Source: Pontibacter populi (GTDB taxonomy: Bacteria > Bacteroidota > Bacteroidia > Cytophagales > Hymenobacteraceae). From it: a DNA stretch of 64,000 nt. Position numbers and translations under genes: made by a program. Below, piece by piece: positions 43,811 through 52,524 of this stretch. Location: assembly GCF_019336435.1 (NCBI RefSeq), contig NZ_JAHWXQ010000001.1:1054001-1118000 (forward strand), read 5' to 3'. Positions within the stretch are counted from its first letter, which is position 1; the number at the start of each line of letters is the position of its first letter. Below the pieces are notes generated by a model that did no database searches, was not told where the DNA came from, and saw only the letters and a program-made list of their open reading frames with translations.

Positions 43811-45331
43811 TTAGAAATTTAATCCAACTGTAAACATCACGTTGCTCTGCTTATTCTCCATATCCACAACAGGGTCCTGCGAGGCATCTTCAAACGTATA
43901 TGGCGAATAGCGGCTGTTACCATTTGATCGGGCATAGGCGATATCGGCATAATAGTTTTGCAGGCGCACACCGGCACCAAGCGTAAAGGTGTTTACTTTG
44001 GCATCAAATGAGCTGTTTTTGTAAGGGCTGCCTGAAATAGCATAACCAGCACGTAACCTGAACACTTCATAGCGGCCTTCAGCCCCAACTCTATAGTTCA
44101 TTGCTGATTTGTAAGTATCGTTTATGCTGCTGTTCACGCCACTGAAATAGCCACTGAAGTTACTGTTCTCATCGTCTTCTTTAAAACGCATGCTGCTGTA
44201 ATCTACATACTCAGCATCGGCGGTTATAAAGCCATACTTACCCACAAAAACCGCAACACCGGTATTGGCCCTGAAAGGTGTCGTTAGCTGGTACGAAAAT
44301 TCGCCCGGCATCTCAATGGCACTATAGTTCTCCCTTCCGGCAGTTCCGTTGAAAGTAGAGTACATCGAGCGGTCGTAAGTTTCTGTAAAGGTATAGGCAG
44401 TCGGGGTCTGTACACTTAAGCCAAAACGCAACGCATCTATCGGCCTAACTATAACGCCGAGCTTCAGGTTTACGCCGGCGCCTTCTGTGGTAAACTGATC
44501 GCGAAGCTCCAGGCTTTCAAAGTCAGAGTCGGTATCCGATTCAGTTTCGCGATAAATGCGCTCCTGCGTAAATTTTGAGTTTACAATTCCTAATGATGCG
44601 CCCAGATATATCTTATCGCGGAAGCTGGTACCAAAAGCAAAATCAAACTGACTTTGTGATCCCCGGCGAACCAGCTCTTCCTGTATGTTTAATGCGCCAA
44701 AGCGATCTACCGGCAAATAATAAGCGCCCTGATCATCTTCCAACTCATCAAAAAGATAGGTACCATACGCTAAGCCCGGCAACGTAAAATACCCATTATT
44801 AAACTCATCTGCGAGGTCATCTACAGTAACTCCGTCTGCCAGCGCCTGCTCGTAAATGTATTCAACTATACCCGGTGCAGTTTCGGAAGTGACGCCGTTA
44901 TAAGTAGTGCGGTTATTAAAGTTGTTGATCCTGGACATACTTATACCAAAGGTAGATCCGCGCCAGTCACTGCTTTCGCTATCGTCTTTGCGGTTACTGA
45001 ACACCACACCAGCCTGCGGAATGTTGATGGTAGAACGTTCATCAGGTGTGTTGCGCCCCATAAACAGGGAATTGGTGCTGTTGTTGGTAAAGCCAAGGCT
45101 TAGGTTTGCCTCTGACCTACGGAACATACCCAGTCCAGCCGGGTTTACAGAAATTGTTGAAATATCGGCGCCAAGTGCTGTTTGCGCACCGCCAATACCT
45201 TGTATACGTGCAGAACCCTGAAGACCAAGACGGGTGTAACGCAGGGCGTCTTCTCCATTCTGAGCCAAAGCAGTTCCGCTCCAGCCCAGTAGTATCGCCA
45301 GGCTGGCAGAAAATAGCTTATTCATTTTCAT
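43811..45331 (-). CDS. OmpP1/FadL-type outer-membrane transporter
   Basis: The 506-residue protein has a signal peptide ending in ALAQ, then DALRYTRLGLQGSARIQGIGGAQTALGADISTISVNPAG. That is the N-terminal hatch pattern of FadL/OmpP1 porins, which take up hydrophobic compounds such as long-chain fatty acids. The rest shows 14 or so barrel strands and ends in VMFTVGLNF with terminal Phe. An ATG two codons downstream (45325) is an alternative start. The next gene upstream is a Tyr-rich lipoprotein 22 bases away, likely cotranscribed. Confidence 0.85.
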   Translation of the reverse strand: MKMNKLFSASLAILLGWSGTALAQNGEDALRYTRLGLQGSARIQGIGGAQTALGADISTISVNPAGLGMFRRSEANLSLGFTNNSTNSLFMGRNTPDERSTINIPQAGVVFSNRKDDSESSDWRGSTFGISMSRINNFNNRTTYNGVTSETAPGIVEYIYEQALADGVTVDDLADEFNNGYFTLPGLAYGTYLFDELEDDQGAYYLPVDRFGALNIQEELVRRGSQSQFDFAFGTSFRDKIYLGASLGIVNSKFTQERIYRETESDTDSDFESLELRDQFTTEGAGVNLKLGVIVRPIDALRFGLSVQTPTAYTFTETYDRSMYSTFNGTAGRENYSAIEMPGEFSYQLTTPFRANTGVAVFVGKYGFITADAEYVDYSSMRFKEDDENSNFSGYFSGVNSSINDTYKSAMNYRVGAEGRYEVFRLRAGYAISGSPYKNSSFDAKVNTFTLGAGVRLQNYYADIAYARSNGNSRYSPYTFEDASQDPVVDMENKQSNVMFTVGLNF

Positions 45332-45353
45332 GTGATTCGTTTACTGAAAAGGG

Positions 45354-46610
45354 TTAGTTACCTCTTGGCGGCCGTCCGCCACTGTTACTGCCGGAACTAC
45401 TTCCACTGCTGCTTCCGGAACTGCCGCTGCTGCGTGTAGGTGCCGGTTCTGACCTGCGTACCTCGCGCTGCTCGTACGAGCGTGTTGTTTCGCGTGGGCG
45501 GGTAGTTTCGGTGCGTTGTATTACAGCAGGACGTGCTTCGGTGCTGCGCTGCTGCTGGCGATATTCACGGCGCGGAGTTTCGCGGGTAGTGCGCTGCTCC
45601 GGCTGGCGTGTTGCTGGTTCAGTCCGGCGTGTGCGTGGTTCTACTTCACGGGTTGCAGGTTGTGCGTCATTATTAAACTGCTGTTGCCTTGTAGTGCGCT
45701 CCTCACGTGTCGGGCGGTTTACGTCGCTGTTGCGAGGTCTTGTAGTTTCCCGGCCCGGGCGTGTAGTTATTACGTCTTTGCTTGTTTCAGTAGTCTGCGG
45801 ACGAGCACGGTCTGTTGTTCTGGCCGGACGGCCCTGCTCTGCGCGCTGCTCCCTGCTTTCTGTTAAGGTACCTCTTTCTATTCTGCCTTCACGTTGTGTA
45901 CGATCTGTTACCACACCGCCACGTTCGCCACGCGGGCCATACTGTACTTTGCGCGGGTTGTTATAACCAGGATAATCATACACATACTGGCGGCCATAGT
46001 ACCCTCCGTAATAGTTGTTATAGTATGGGTTCCAGGAGTTATAATAGCGGCCATAACCGTAATAAGGGTTGTAACGGCCATAATAGCCACCGCCCCAGCC
46101 ATAGTTATAGCTTATTGATATCGACAGGCCACTTCCCCAGTAAGGTCTGTAAGCAAAAGGATCATAGAAGAACGGGTCGTAATAGAAGGGGTCATAAAAA
46201 GGATCAGCGTAACGATGACGATAGGCTCTGTTATAACTATAGCTATCGTAATAGCTCGGGTACGGATCGTAAGCCCAGGAAGGGTCTACAAATGAGTAGC
46301 TCGGACGATACCAGTTATCGCGCTGATCATATTCACGGCCATCATAATACTCGTCCCCGTAATAGTTATCGGTAGCAGCACTGCTTTTTTCCGAGTATTC
46401 CGGGTTCGTTATACCTTCTTCAGTGCCATCCTCTGTTTGCTGCTCTGCGTCTGCATAGGTTTGCTGGGCTGGCTGTACGTATTCGGTTCTGTCTGCAGTG
46501 CTATAGTACATATCATCGTACTCCGTAGACTGCATAGCGTTAGGGCTGCTGCAACCAACTGCAAACAGAGCAAGCGCCGGGGCTATCGTTAAGATTGTAA
46601 ACTTTTTCAT
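45354..46610 (-). CDS. Tyrosine-rich and Arg/Thr-rich lipoprotein of unknown function
   Basis: The 418-residue protein has a lipoprotein signal (ALFAVGC). After an acidic, Tyr-containing linker (residues 22-95) there are many Tyr-, Asp-, Pro- and Gly-rich short repeats (about 95-240), such as YADPFYDPFYYDPFFYDPF and YNPYYGYGRYY. The next 150 residues are rich in Arg, Thr, Glu and Gln (TTRPRETTRSYEQREVRR), and the tail is GSSGSSSG. Such low-complexity domains suggest surface adhesion, cross-linking or flexible spacing, which is inference only. I chose the ATG at 46610 because it opens the lipobox signal; the frame is open upstream to 46664. Confidence 0.7.
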   Translation of the reverse strand: MKKFTILTIAPALALFAVGCSSPNAMQSTEYDDMYYSTADRTEYVQPAQQTYADAEQQTEDGTEEGITNPEYSEKSSAATDNYYGDEYYDGREYDQRDNWYRPSYSFVDPSWAYDPYPSYYDSYSYNRAYRHRYADPFYDPFYYDPFFYDPFAYRPYWGSGLSISISYNYGWGGGYYGRYNPYYGYGRYYNSWNPYYNNYYGGYYGRQYVYDYPGYNNPRKVQYGPRGERGGVVTDRTQREGRIERGTLTESREQRAEQGRPARTTDRARPQTTETSKDVITTRPGRETTRPRNSDVNRPTREERTTRQQQFNNDAQPATREVEPRTRRTEPATRQPEQRTTRETPRREYRQQQRSTEARPAVIQRTETTRPRETTRSYEQREVRRSEPAPTRSSGSSGSSSGSSSGSNSGGRPPRGN

Positions 46611-46794
46611 GACCTGCTGATGTAAAACTCCTTCTATATCAAAGATATAAACACAATGGCGCAAAACCTTATCAATAGTATAATATATTAACGTAATTTT
46701 GAGCTGTATTGATGTCTAAATTGTAATTGAAACTATAGCAATTATTATTCCAAAAACATCTACAATTAAGAATATACTATAAATTATTTTAAAA

Positions 46795-48273
46795 ATGAGC
46801 AAAGGGCTACCAAAAAGAAGCGAAGATTACTCCTTATGGTATAACGAACTGGTGAAAAAAGCAGGGCTTGCCGAGAACTCCGCTGTGCGTGGTTGTATGG
46901 TTATAAAGCCTTACGGTTATGCTATCTGGGAGAAAATGCAGCGTCAGCTGGACGATATGTTTAAGGCTACCGGCCACCAGAATGCATACTTCCCGCTATT
47001 TGTGCCCAAAAGCTTGTTCGAGGCCGAAGAGCAGAATGCTGAAGGTTTTGCCAAAGAGTGTGCTGTAGTTACCCATTACCGCCTGCAAAACGACCCTGAT
47101 AAACCAGGAAAACTGCGCGTAGACCCAAATGCTAAACTCGAAGAAGAGCTAATTGTTCGACCAACTTCAGAAGCTGTTATCTGGAACACCTACAAAGGCT
47201 GGATACAAAGCTACCGCGACCTGCCTCTGCTTATAAACCAGTGGGCTAACGTGGTGCGTTGGGAAATGCGTACGCGTTTGTTTTTAAGAACTGCTGAGTT
47301 CTTGTGGCAGGAAGGACACACGGCCCACGCTACTGCCGAAGAAGCCATTGCCGAAACAGAGCAGATGCTGGAAGTGTATGCTACGTTTGCCGAGCAGTAT
47401 ATTGCCCTGCCGGTTATCAGAGGTATAAAAACACCGAATGAGCGTTTCGCCGGTGCCCTGGAAACTTATTGTATCGAGGGTATGATGCAGGATGGCAAAG
47501 CTTTACAAGCTGGTACATCACACTTCCTGGGCCAGAACTTTGCCAAGGCCTTTGATGTGAAATTCGCTACCAAAGACGGAGGTCTGGAATATGTTTGGGG
47601 AACATCGTGGGGTGTAAGTACCCGTTTGATGGGGGCGCTGGTAATGGCCCACTCTGACGACGAGGGTTTAGTACTGCCTCCAAAGCTGGCTCCGATCCAG
47701 GTTGTAATCGTTCCGATCTATAAAGGTGAAGAGCAACTTGCCCAGATCAGTGAGAAAGTGTTGAAGCTTAAGAAAGAACTGGAAGCAAAAGGCATCAGCG
47801 TGAAGTTTGACGATCGCGACAATGAGCGCCCAGGCTTTAAGTTTGCTGAGTGGGAACTGAAAGGTGTACCTGTACGCCTTGCCATCGGAGCACGAGACCT
47901 GGAAAATGGTACCGCCGAAATCGTTCGCCGCGACACCAAAGTGAAAAGCTCGCAACAATTCGACAGCCTGGCAACTTATATTCCTGCTTTGCTTGACGAG
48001 ATACAGGAAAGCATCTATAACAAAGCGCTAAACTATAGAGAAGAGCATACTACCAAAGTAGATAGCTACGAAGAGTTTAAAGAAGTGCTGGAAACCAAAG
48101 GTGGTTTTGTGTTAGCTCATTGGGATGGCACTCCGGAAACGGAAGAACGCATTAAGGAAGAAACCAAAGCAACCATACGCTGCATTGCCCTTAATACGCC
48201 TGATGAAGACGGTGTTGATATGATAACTGGTAAGCCGAGCAAGCGTCGTGTTTACTTTGCCAAGGCTTATTAA
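46795..48273 (+). CDS. proS: Prolyl-tRNA synthetase, eukaryote/archaeon-like type
   Basis: The 492-residue class II synthetase lacks the editing insertion of the long bacterial form and has the compact architecture of the eukaryotic and archaeal type that Bacteroidota commonly use. Visible features are the RPTSEAVIW motif 2 region, the [16 protein letters not shown] segment, [16 protein letters not shown] and [24 protein letters not shown] (motif 3). The anticodon-binding domain follows with VPIYKGEEQ, and the C-terminal zinc-like domain ends in [10 protein letters not shown]. Length is normal. The spacer upstream is AT-rich. A terminator and then repeat island C follow. Confidence 0.96.
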   Translation: MSKGLPKRSEDYSLWYNELVKKAGLAENSAVRGCMVIKPYGYAIWEKMQRQLDDMFKATGHQNAYFPLFVPKSLFEAEEQNAEGFAKECAVVTHYRLQNDPDKPGKLRVDPNAKLEEELIVRPTSEAVIWNTYKGWIQSYRDLPLLINQWANVVRWEMRTRLFLRTAEFLWQEGHTAHATAEEAIAETEQMLEVYATFAEQYIALPVIRGIKTPNERFAGALETYCIEGMMQDGKALQAGTSHFLGQNFAKAFDVKFATKDGGLEYVWGTSWGVSTRLMGALVMAHSDDEGLVLPPKLAPIQVVIVPIYKGEEQLAQISEKVLKLKKELEAKGISVKFDDRDNERPGFKFAEWELKGVPVRLAIGARDLENGTAEIVRRDTKVKSSQQFDSLATYIPALLDEIQESIYNKALNYREEHTTKVDSYEEFKEVLETKGGFVLAHWDGTPETEERIKEETKATIRCIALNTPDEDGVDMITGKPSKRRVYFAKAY

Positions 48274-48317
48274 TTGAAAATTGCTGATTATTGAATCAGC
48301 AGTTTTCAATTAAACAT

Positions 48318-48352
48318 ACCGCCACTTTCCTTCTCAGGAGTGGCGGTTTTGT
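48318..48352 (+). terminator. Terminator of proS
   Basis: ACCGCCACT (48318-48326) pairs with AGTGGCGGT (48339-48347) around a 12-base loop, and T residues follow. It lies just before repeat island C, which would therefore not be read from proS unless the terminator leaks. Confidence 0.88.
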
Positions 48353-48356
48353 TTTT

Positions 48357-48381
48357 GTCTGAACCAGGATTTTCAGGATTA
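48357..48381 (-). repeat. Short repeat with the ATCCTGAAAATCCTG word (inverted copy)
   Basis: The minus strand reads ATTAATCCTGAAAATCCTGG. Related copies are at 4873-4893 and 63194-63214. It is a dispersed intergenic word. Confidence 0.5.
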
Positions 48382-48404
48382 ATGGATGAACGGGATTTTA
48401 AGTG

Positions 48405-49185
48405 GGCGCCCTACGCTGGCGCGAGCGTCCTCGCTCGTGACTTAATATGGTGTTGAGTCTCCTGACTCAACTGGCCCGGAAGGGACAGGAATTAGAAGTA
48501 GCTGGATCAAGAATTTTATAGTTGGCGTAGTCCAACCGCCCCAACCCCTCAGAGCTACGCTCGCTAGTTTCGAACTCCCGTTCTCACTAGTCCAAGGCGG
48601 GGAGCTTTTAGGCAACTATAATTTAAGGTGTAGTTTTATAATTGCTGCTTTAATCCACCTCTGCCCCTCCCGAGAGGGGAATTTCTGCTTTTGCCATAGT
48701 TGGCTTTACAATTCTATAGCTACAGGTATAGCACGGACAGGTTTACCTGACCCCACGAAACTACCACCACGATCAATCTCGAAGCGAGCAGGTTCAAACT
48801 ATAGCTCAACAGTAGCTATGAGAAACTTCTCAGTCTTTGGGTTGAGCGCCTTGTAGATTTGCGGTGCTGAAAGCATTGCGACGAAGGAGCAAAGCAAATG
48901 TACACCGCGCGATGCCCGAAGACGGGGCCTCCCGGCCGTGAGGGCACCAAAGCCAACTATGACAACTATAGGTGAGTAGAGCTCCCAGGATTATTTATAG
49001 AAAGCTATGGAAGAATAGCTCGGTTCGGGTTCTAGAGGATCAAACTAGAGAACTATAGCTTCTCTAACTTTAAGCTGAAATAGATTTCTCCCTACGATCG
49101 AAATGACAAAAAGAGAGTAAATTAAAAACATATAAGGACCCTCGGCTTTGCTCGGGAGGACAAAGAAAGGAAATACCACCTATAA
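48405..49185 (+). repeat. Composite hairpin repeat island, copy C
   Basis: The island fills the spacer between the proS terminator and nfeD, with no gene. It contains the GCTGGCGCGAGCG word, the perfect hairpin GTTGAGTC/GACTCAAC (48452-48471), the GGCGGGGAGC word (48596 onward) and the CCCCTCCCGAGAGGGG hairpin. Next come GGACAGGT/ACCTGACC (48735-48752, one mismatch), the core (48818-48956), the AGAGCTCCCAGGAT unit and the ATAGATTTCTC unit. It is codirectional with proS and in the same orientation as copy D, so nfeD-floA is flanked by direct repeats. Confidence 0.8.
48818..48956 (+). repeat. Invariant core of island C (putative structured RNA)
   Basis: A hairpin GAGAA/TTCTC (48820-48831) is followed by GGTGCT/AGCATT (48863-48877, loop GAA, closed by C48862-G48878) and the GC-rich block ending GAGGGCACC. 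The first hairpin differs from B by a compensated C-G to A-T pair. Confidence 0.6.
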
Positions 49186-49270
49186 ACTCACGATAACACC
49201 ACATAATCAACCTACAACAATTCGCAGTTTGATCTAAAAATCACTATATTTACCTAACAAGCCACCTCCT

Positions 49271-49744
49271 ATGCTACTAGACTGGGTAACTGTAATCTTA
49301 CTTATCACGATCGGGCTGGTCCTGATCATTGTGGAACTGGTGTTTATTCCGGGTACGACTCTTATTGGTATACTTGGTTTTGTACTGGCAGGCATCGGCA
49401 TCTGGATCGGGTATGCGGCCTTAGGCACAACTATAGGGCATATAATACTTGGCTCAACAGTGCTTATAGCGGGCGTGGCATTTTTTTATAGTTTCCGGAC
49501 AGACGCCTGGTCCAGGTTTGCGCTGAACGACCAGATGAAAAACAGGGTGAATGACGAACATCCGCATACACTTCAGATAGGCGAAACCGGCGTAACCGTA
49601 TCGGCATTGCGCCCCCAGGGAACAGGCCTTTTTAATGATCAGCAACATGAGGTGCAAACCAAAGGAGAGTTTCTGGCGCCCAATACTCAAATCCGCATTA
49701 TCAGTCTTAATCATAATAAAATAACAGTAGAAGAAGTTAGCTAA
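49271..49744 (+). CDS. NfeD-family membrane protein
   Basis: The 157-residue protein has two to three membrane helices (about 5-25, 33-52 and 55-76) and a C-terminal OB-fold domain (about 95-157). The domain has [40 protein letters not shown], the core of the NfeD family. NfeD proteins work with flotillins of the FloA/YqfA type in organising membrane microdomains. The gene overlaps no other and is separated from floA by 10 bases. The two form one operon in the usual order. Confidence 0.88.
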   Translation: MLLDWVTVILLITIGLVLIIVELVFIPGTTLIGILGFVLAGIGIWIGYAALGTTIGHIILGSTVLIAGVAFFYSFRTDAWSRFALNDQMKNRVNDEHPHTLQIGETGVTVSALRPQGTGLFNDQQHEVQTKGEFLAPNTQIRIISLNHNKITVEEVS

Positions 49745-49754
49745 CCCTTTACAA

Positions 49755-50747
49755 ATGGAAAACCTATCCGTAATTTTTTTAATAGCAGGCGGCATTATAC
49801 TGCTCCTGATCTTTTTATACTTTTTCCCGATAAGCCTCTGGATTACAGCACTATTCTCTGGTGTTAGAATCAGCTTACTGGAGCTTGTATTTATGCGCAT
49901 TCGTAAAGTGCCGCCAAGCCTGATTGTAAACTCTATGATCAACTCAAGCAAAGCAGGCATTGACATTACAAGCACCGAGCTCGAAACCCATTACCTGGCA
50001 GGCGGAAATGTACCTACAGTTATCAAAGCCCTTATTTCTGCTGATAAAGCAAATATTCCGTTGTCGTTTAAGCAGGCAACTGCTATAGATCTGGCAGGCC
50101 GTAACGTGTTTGAGGCAGTAACAACATCCGTAAACCCTAAAGTGATCAATACGCCAAACGTGGCTGCTGTCGCACAGGACGGTATTCAGCTTGTTGCCAA
50201 GGCGCGTGTAACAGTTCGGGCCAACATTATGCGACTGGTAGGTGGTGCCGGCGAAGAAACTATACTTGCCCGTGTTGGCGAAGGTATCGTTACTTCTATC
50301 GGTTCGTCTATCTCTCATAAAAGCGTGCTCGAAAATCCTGACATGATCTCGAAACTTGTACTGCAGAAGGGTCTGGATGCCGGAACTGCTTATGAGATTC
50401 TCTCCATTGATATTGCTGACATTGATGTGGGCGAGAACATTGGCGCCAAGCTACAGATAGACCAGGCAAATGCCGACTTAAAAGTAGCCGAAGCAAAAGC
50501 TGAAGAACGCCGTGCGATGGCGATTGCCGTTGAGCAGGAAATGAAAGCTAAAGCACAGGAAGCCCGTGCATCGGTAATTGCAGCTGAAGTAGAGATTCCG
50601 CAGGCCATCGCAGCTGCTTTCCGTAGCGGTAACCTGGGCATTATGGATTACTATAAAATGCAGAACATCCAGTCCGACACAGACATGCGCAATTCTATCG
50701 CCAGTCCTGACCAAACCTCAGGTACACCAAATAAGCCAAAGGAGTAA
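49755..50747 (+). CDS. floA: Flotillin-like protein FloA
   Basis: The 330-residue membrane protein has an N-terminal hydrophobic segment and an SPFH-like domain. The typical sequence is [26 protein letters not shown], then [14 protein letters not shown] before it and a long Ala/Glu helix ([30 protein letters not shown]). It organises membrane rafts together with NfeD. The N-terminal segment is a hairpin-like membrane anchor. The terminator 24 bases after the stop closes the operon. Repeat island D follows. Confidence 0.93.
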   Translation: MENLSVIFLIAGGIILLLIFLYFFPISLWITALFSGVRISLLELVFMRIRKVPPSLIVNSMINSSKAGIDITSTELETHYLAGGNVPTVIKALISADKANIPLSFKQATAIDLAGRNVFEAVTTSVNPKVINTPNVAAVAQDGIQLVAKARVTVRANIMRLVGGAGEETILARVGEGIVTSIGSSISHKSVLENPDMISKLVLQKGLDAGTAYEILSIDIADIDVGENIGAKLQIDQANADLKVAEAKAEERRAMAIAVEQEMKAKAQEARASVIAAEVEIPQAIAAAFRSGNLGIMDYYKMQNIQSDTDMRNSIASPDQTSGTPNKPKE

Positions 50748-50770
50748 TTTATAATTAACTATAGATGAGT

Positions 50771-50804
50771 AAAAAGCCGGAGCAGTAATATGTTCCGGCT
50801 TTTT
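50771..50804 (+). terminator. Terminator of nfeD-floA
   Basis: AAAAAGCCGGA (50771-50781) pairs perfectly with TCCGGCTTTTT (50794-50804) around a 12-base loop. Confidence 0.9.
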
Positions 50805-50809
50805 ATTTC

Positions 50810-51480
50810 ACCTCATCCCAGCCCACTCCTTTGCTAAGGCGAGGAGCTTTTATTGCCATTGCTATAGTTAAGGTTATAGTTTTATAGTTGCCACTTTAAC
50901 TCACCCCTACCCCTCCCGAGAGGGGAATTCCTGCTGTAGCTATAATTTCAAGTTTAGTTCTATAGTTCGCGTTTTGTCATCCCCCTACCCCCTTCAAAGG
51001 GGGACTTTCTGCTACTACTACTCTAATTGTCATTTCAACGAAGGAGAAATCTGGGTTTGCGATAGTTACACACCACGAGCAGGACAGGTTCACCTGTCCC
51101 TTCGAAACTATAGCCACGATAAATCTCGAAGCTTATCTTTTCAATCTATAGACAAACTATAGCTATCGAACTGATCACAGTCTTTGGGTTGAGCGCCTTG
51201 TGAATATCTGGTACCGAAGGTATTGCGACGCAGGAGCAAAGCAAATGTACACCGCGCGATGCCCGAAGACGGGGCCTCCCGGCCGTGAGGGCACCAAAGC
51301 TAACTATAGAACTAAAAGTGAGTAAAGCTCCCAGGATTTGAAGTAGCTATGAAAGAAAGGCTTGGTTCAAGTAGTAGAGTAGCCAACTATAAGCTGAGAT
51401 AGATTTCTCTCTTTGTTCGAAATGACAGAAGAGGAAATATAGCTAAAATAGATTTCTCTGAGTCTCATTATGGTCAGGAA
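50810..51480 (+). repeat. Composite hairpin repeat island, copy D
   Basis: The island lies between the floA terminator and the terminator of the convergent lipoprotein gene. It lacks the GTTGAGTC hairpin. It carries the GGCGAGGAGC-like word, the CCCCTCCCGAGAGGGG hairpin, CCCCCTTCAAAGGGGG, the hairpin GGACAGGT/ACCTGTCC (51082-51099), the core (51165-51300), AAGCTCCCAGGAT and the AGATAGATTTCTC unit. The order matches A, B and C. It is codirectional with floA. Confidence 0.8.
51165..51300 (+). repeat. Invariant core of island D (putative structured RNA)
   Basis: The core has the hairpin GGTACC/GGTATT (51210-51224, loop GAA) in place of GGTGCT/AGCATT of copies B and C. The GC-rich block GATGCCCGAAGACGGGGC and GGCCGTGAGGGCACC that follows is identical to B and C. 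The first small hairpin of B and C is not conserved here. Confidence 0.6.
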
Positions 51481-51523
51481 GAAACTGTAAGAACTACAAT
51501 AACATCAAATCCCTATAAAACAG

Positions 51524-51555
51524 AGAAGGCCGGTGCTACTTACAGCACCGGCCTT
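51524..51555 (-). terminator. Terminator of the convergent lipoprotein gene
   Basis: AAGGCCGGTGCT (51526-51537) pairs perfectly with AGCACCGGCCTT (51544-51555). It is 24 bases past the stop on the minus strand. Confidence 0.8.
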
Positions 51556-51579
51556 TCTCGTTATCCGAAGTGATACTTC

Positions 51580-52422
51580 TTAACTTTCTTTCAGCGTGAT
51601 TTTACGCTCTACTGTATTGTACGGACCAGGCAGTACATTGCCATTGTTGTCCAGTAGCTCCAGTTTTATAGTTGTTTCGCCCATTGGCAGGCCTTCTATA
51701 ATGTATGGTAACCAGCGGTCCAGCATAAACTCAGTACCGTTTATAGTTGCACGTACCTTGTTACCAGTTGGTGATAAGTCAGTGTTTACCAGATAAAAAT
51801 CCAGCATGATCTTTTCTGTATCAGTACCAACATACTCTCCTTTAGGACGGCTATAGAACATGTGCGGCGCTTTCAGGTCGAAGTTCATGCGCTCGGCTGG
51901 CTTACCGGCTGTAACCATACGCAGGTCGTAAGCACCTTTGTGCTTTAAGCTTTCGTGGTAAGAACGAGAAAGGAACGACAGAATTACGTGGTCGCCTTCT
52001 TTCAGGTCTTTTGTGAACGTAGTTTCGTAATGCGCCGTATATGGTTCATTATCAACTATGTTATGAATGTGCTGCCCCTGCTGTGAGTTCGCCATATGCT
52101 CTGCATTAGAGTGCGGCGTCATGCGGGTAAGCTGGTAATTCGACAGGCTGTAGTTAAATTCTACAGGCCCCGGCTCTACAAGGCCACCTGCTGGTGGTGT
52201 GTTCAGGCGCAGCGCCGATTCAGGGTATTGCTGCGAGTCATCGAACGCGTAAACGCGCAGGCCGTTTTTGCTCATAATTGCCCCGGCAGGAGTTGGTCCG
52301 CTGGTGGTGGTTGTGGTAACTACAGGCGTCTGGTTCTCAGCATCCTGTGTCTGTCGTGCTGTATCGCACGCTGTAACACCCAGCAAAAGGGCGGCTGCCA
52401 GGCCAAGGTAGGTTTTTTTCAT
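51580..52422 (-). CDS. Lipoprotein of unknown function
   Basis: The 280-residue protein has a lipoprotein signal ending in VTAC. After a Thr-rich linker there is a domain of strands with RVYAFDDSQQYPESALRLN, then a His-rich segment HSNAEHMANSQQGQHIHNIVDN that could bind metal, and a C-terminal domain with TTIKLELLDNNGNVLPGPYN of Ig-like type. I do not recognise a named family. It should be anchored in the outer or inner membrane. The gene is closed by a strong terminator. Confidence 0.65.
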   Translation of the reverse strand: MKKTYLGLAAALLLGVTACDTARQTQDAENQTPVVTTTTTSGPTPAGAIMSKNGLRVYAFDDSQQYPESALRLNTPPAGGLVEPGPVEFNYSLSNYQLTRMTPHSNAEHMANSQQGQHIHNIVDNEPYTAHYETTFTKDLKEGDHVILSFLSRSYHESLKHKGAYDLRMVTAGKPAERMNFDLKAPHMFYSRPKGEYVGTDTEKIMLDFYLVNTDLSPTGNKVRATINGTEFMLDRWLPYIIEGLPMGETTIKLELLDNNGNVLPGPYNTVERKITLKES

Positions 52423-52524
52423 CTGTAAGAGATTAGGTTAGCAATTGAGCTAAGTTAGTGAATTTATTTTTTTCGTATATTGCGAACTACGTGAACAACA
52501 CAAAAAAGTATACAGCAAAATAAT

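Noticed and set aside
45511-45966. Open frame antisense to the Tyr/Arg-rich lipoprotein
   Set aside because: It mirrors Arg/Thr repeat codons and has no signal or domain. The lipoprotein frame has a good signal peptide.
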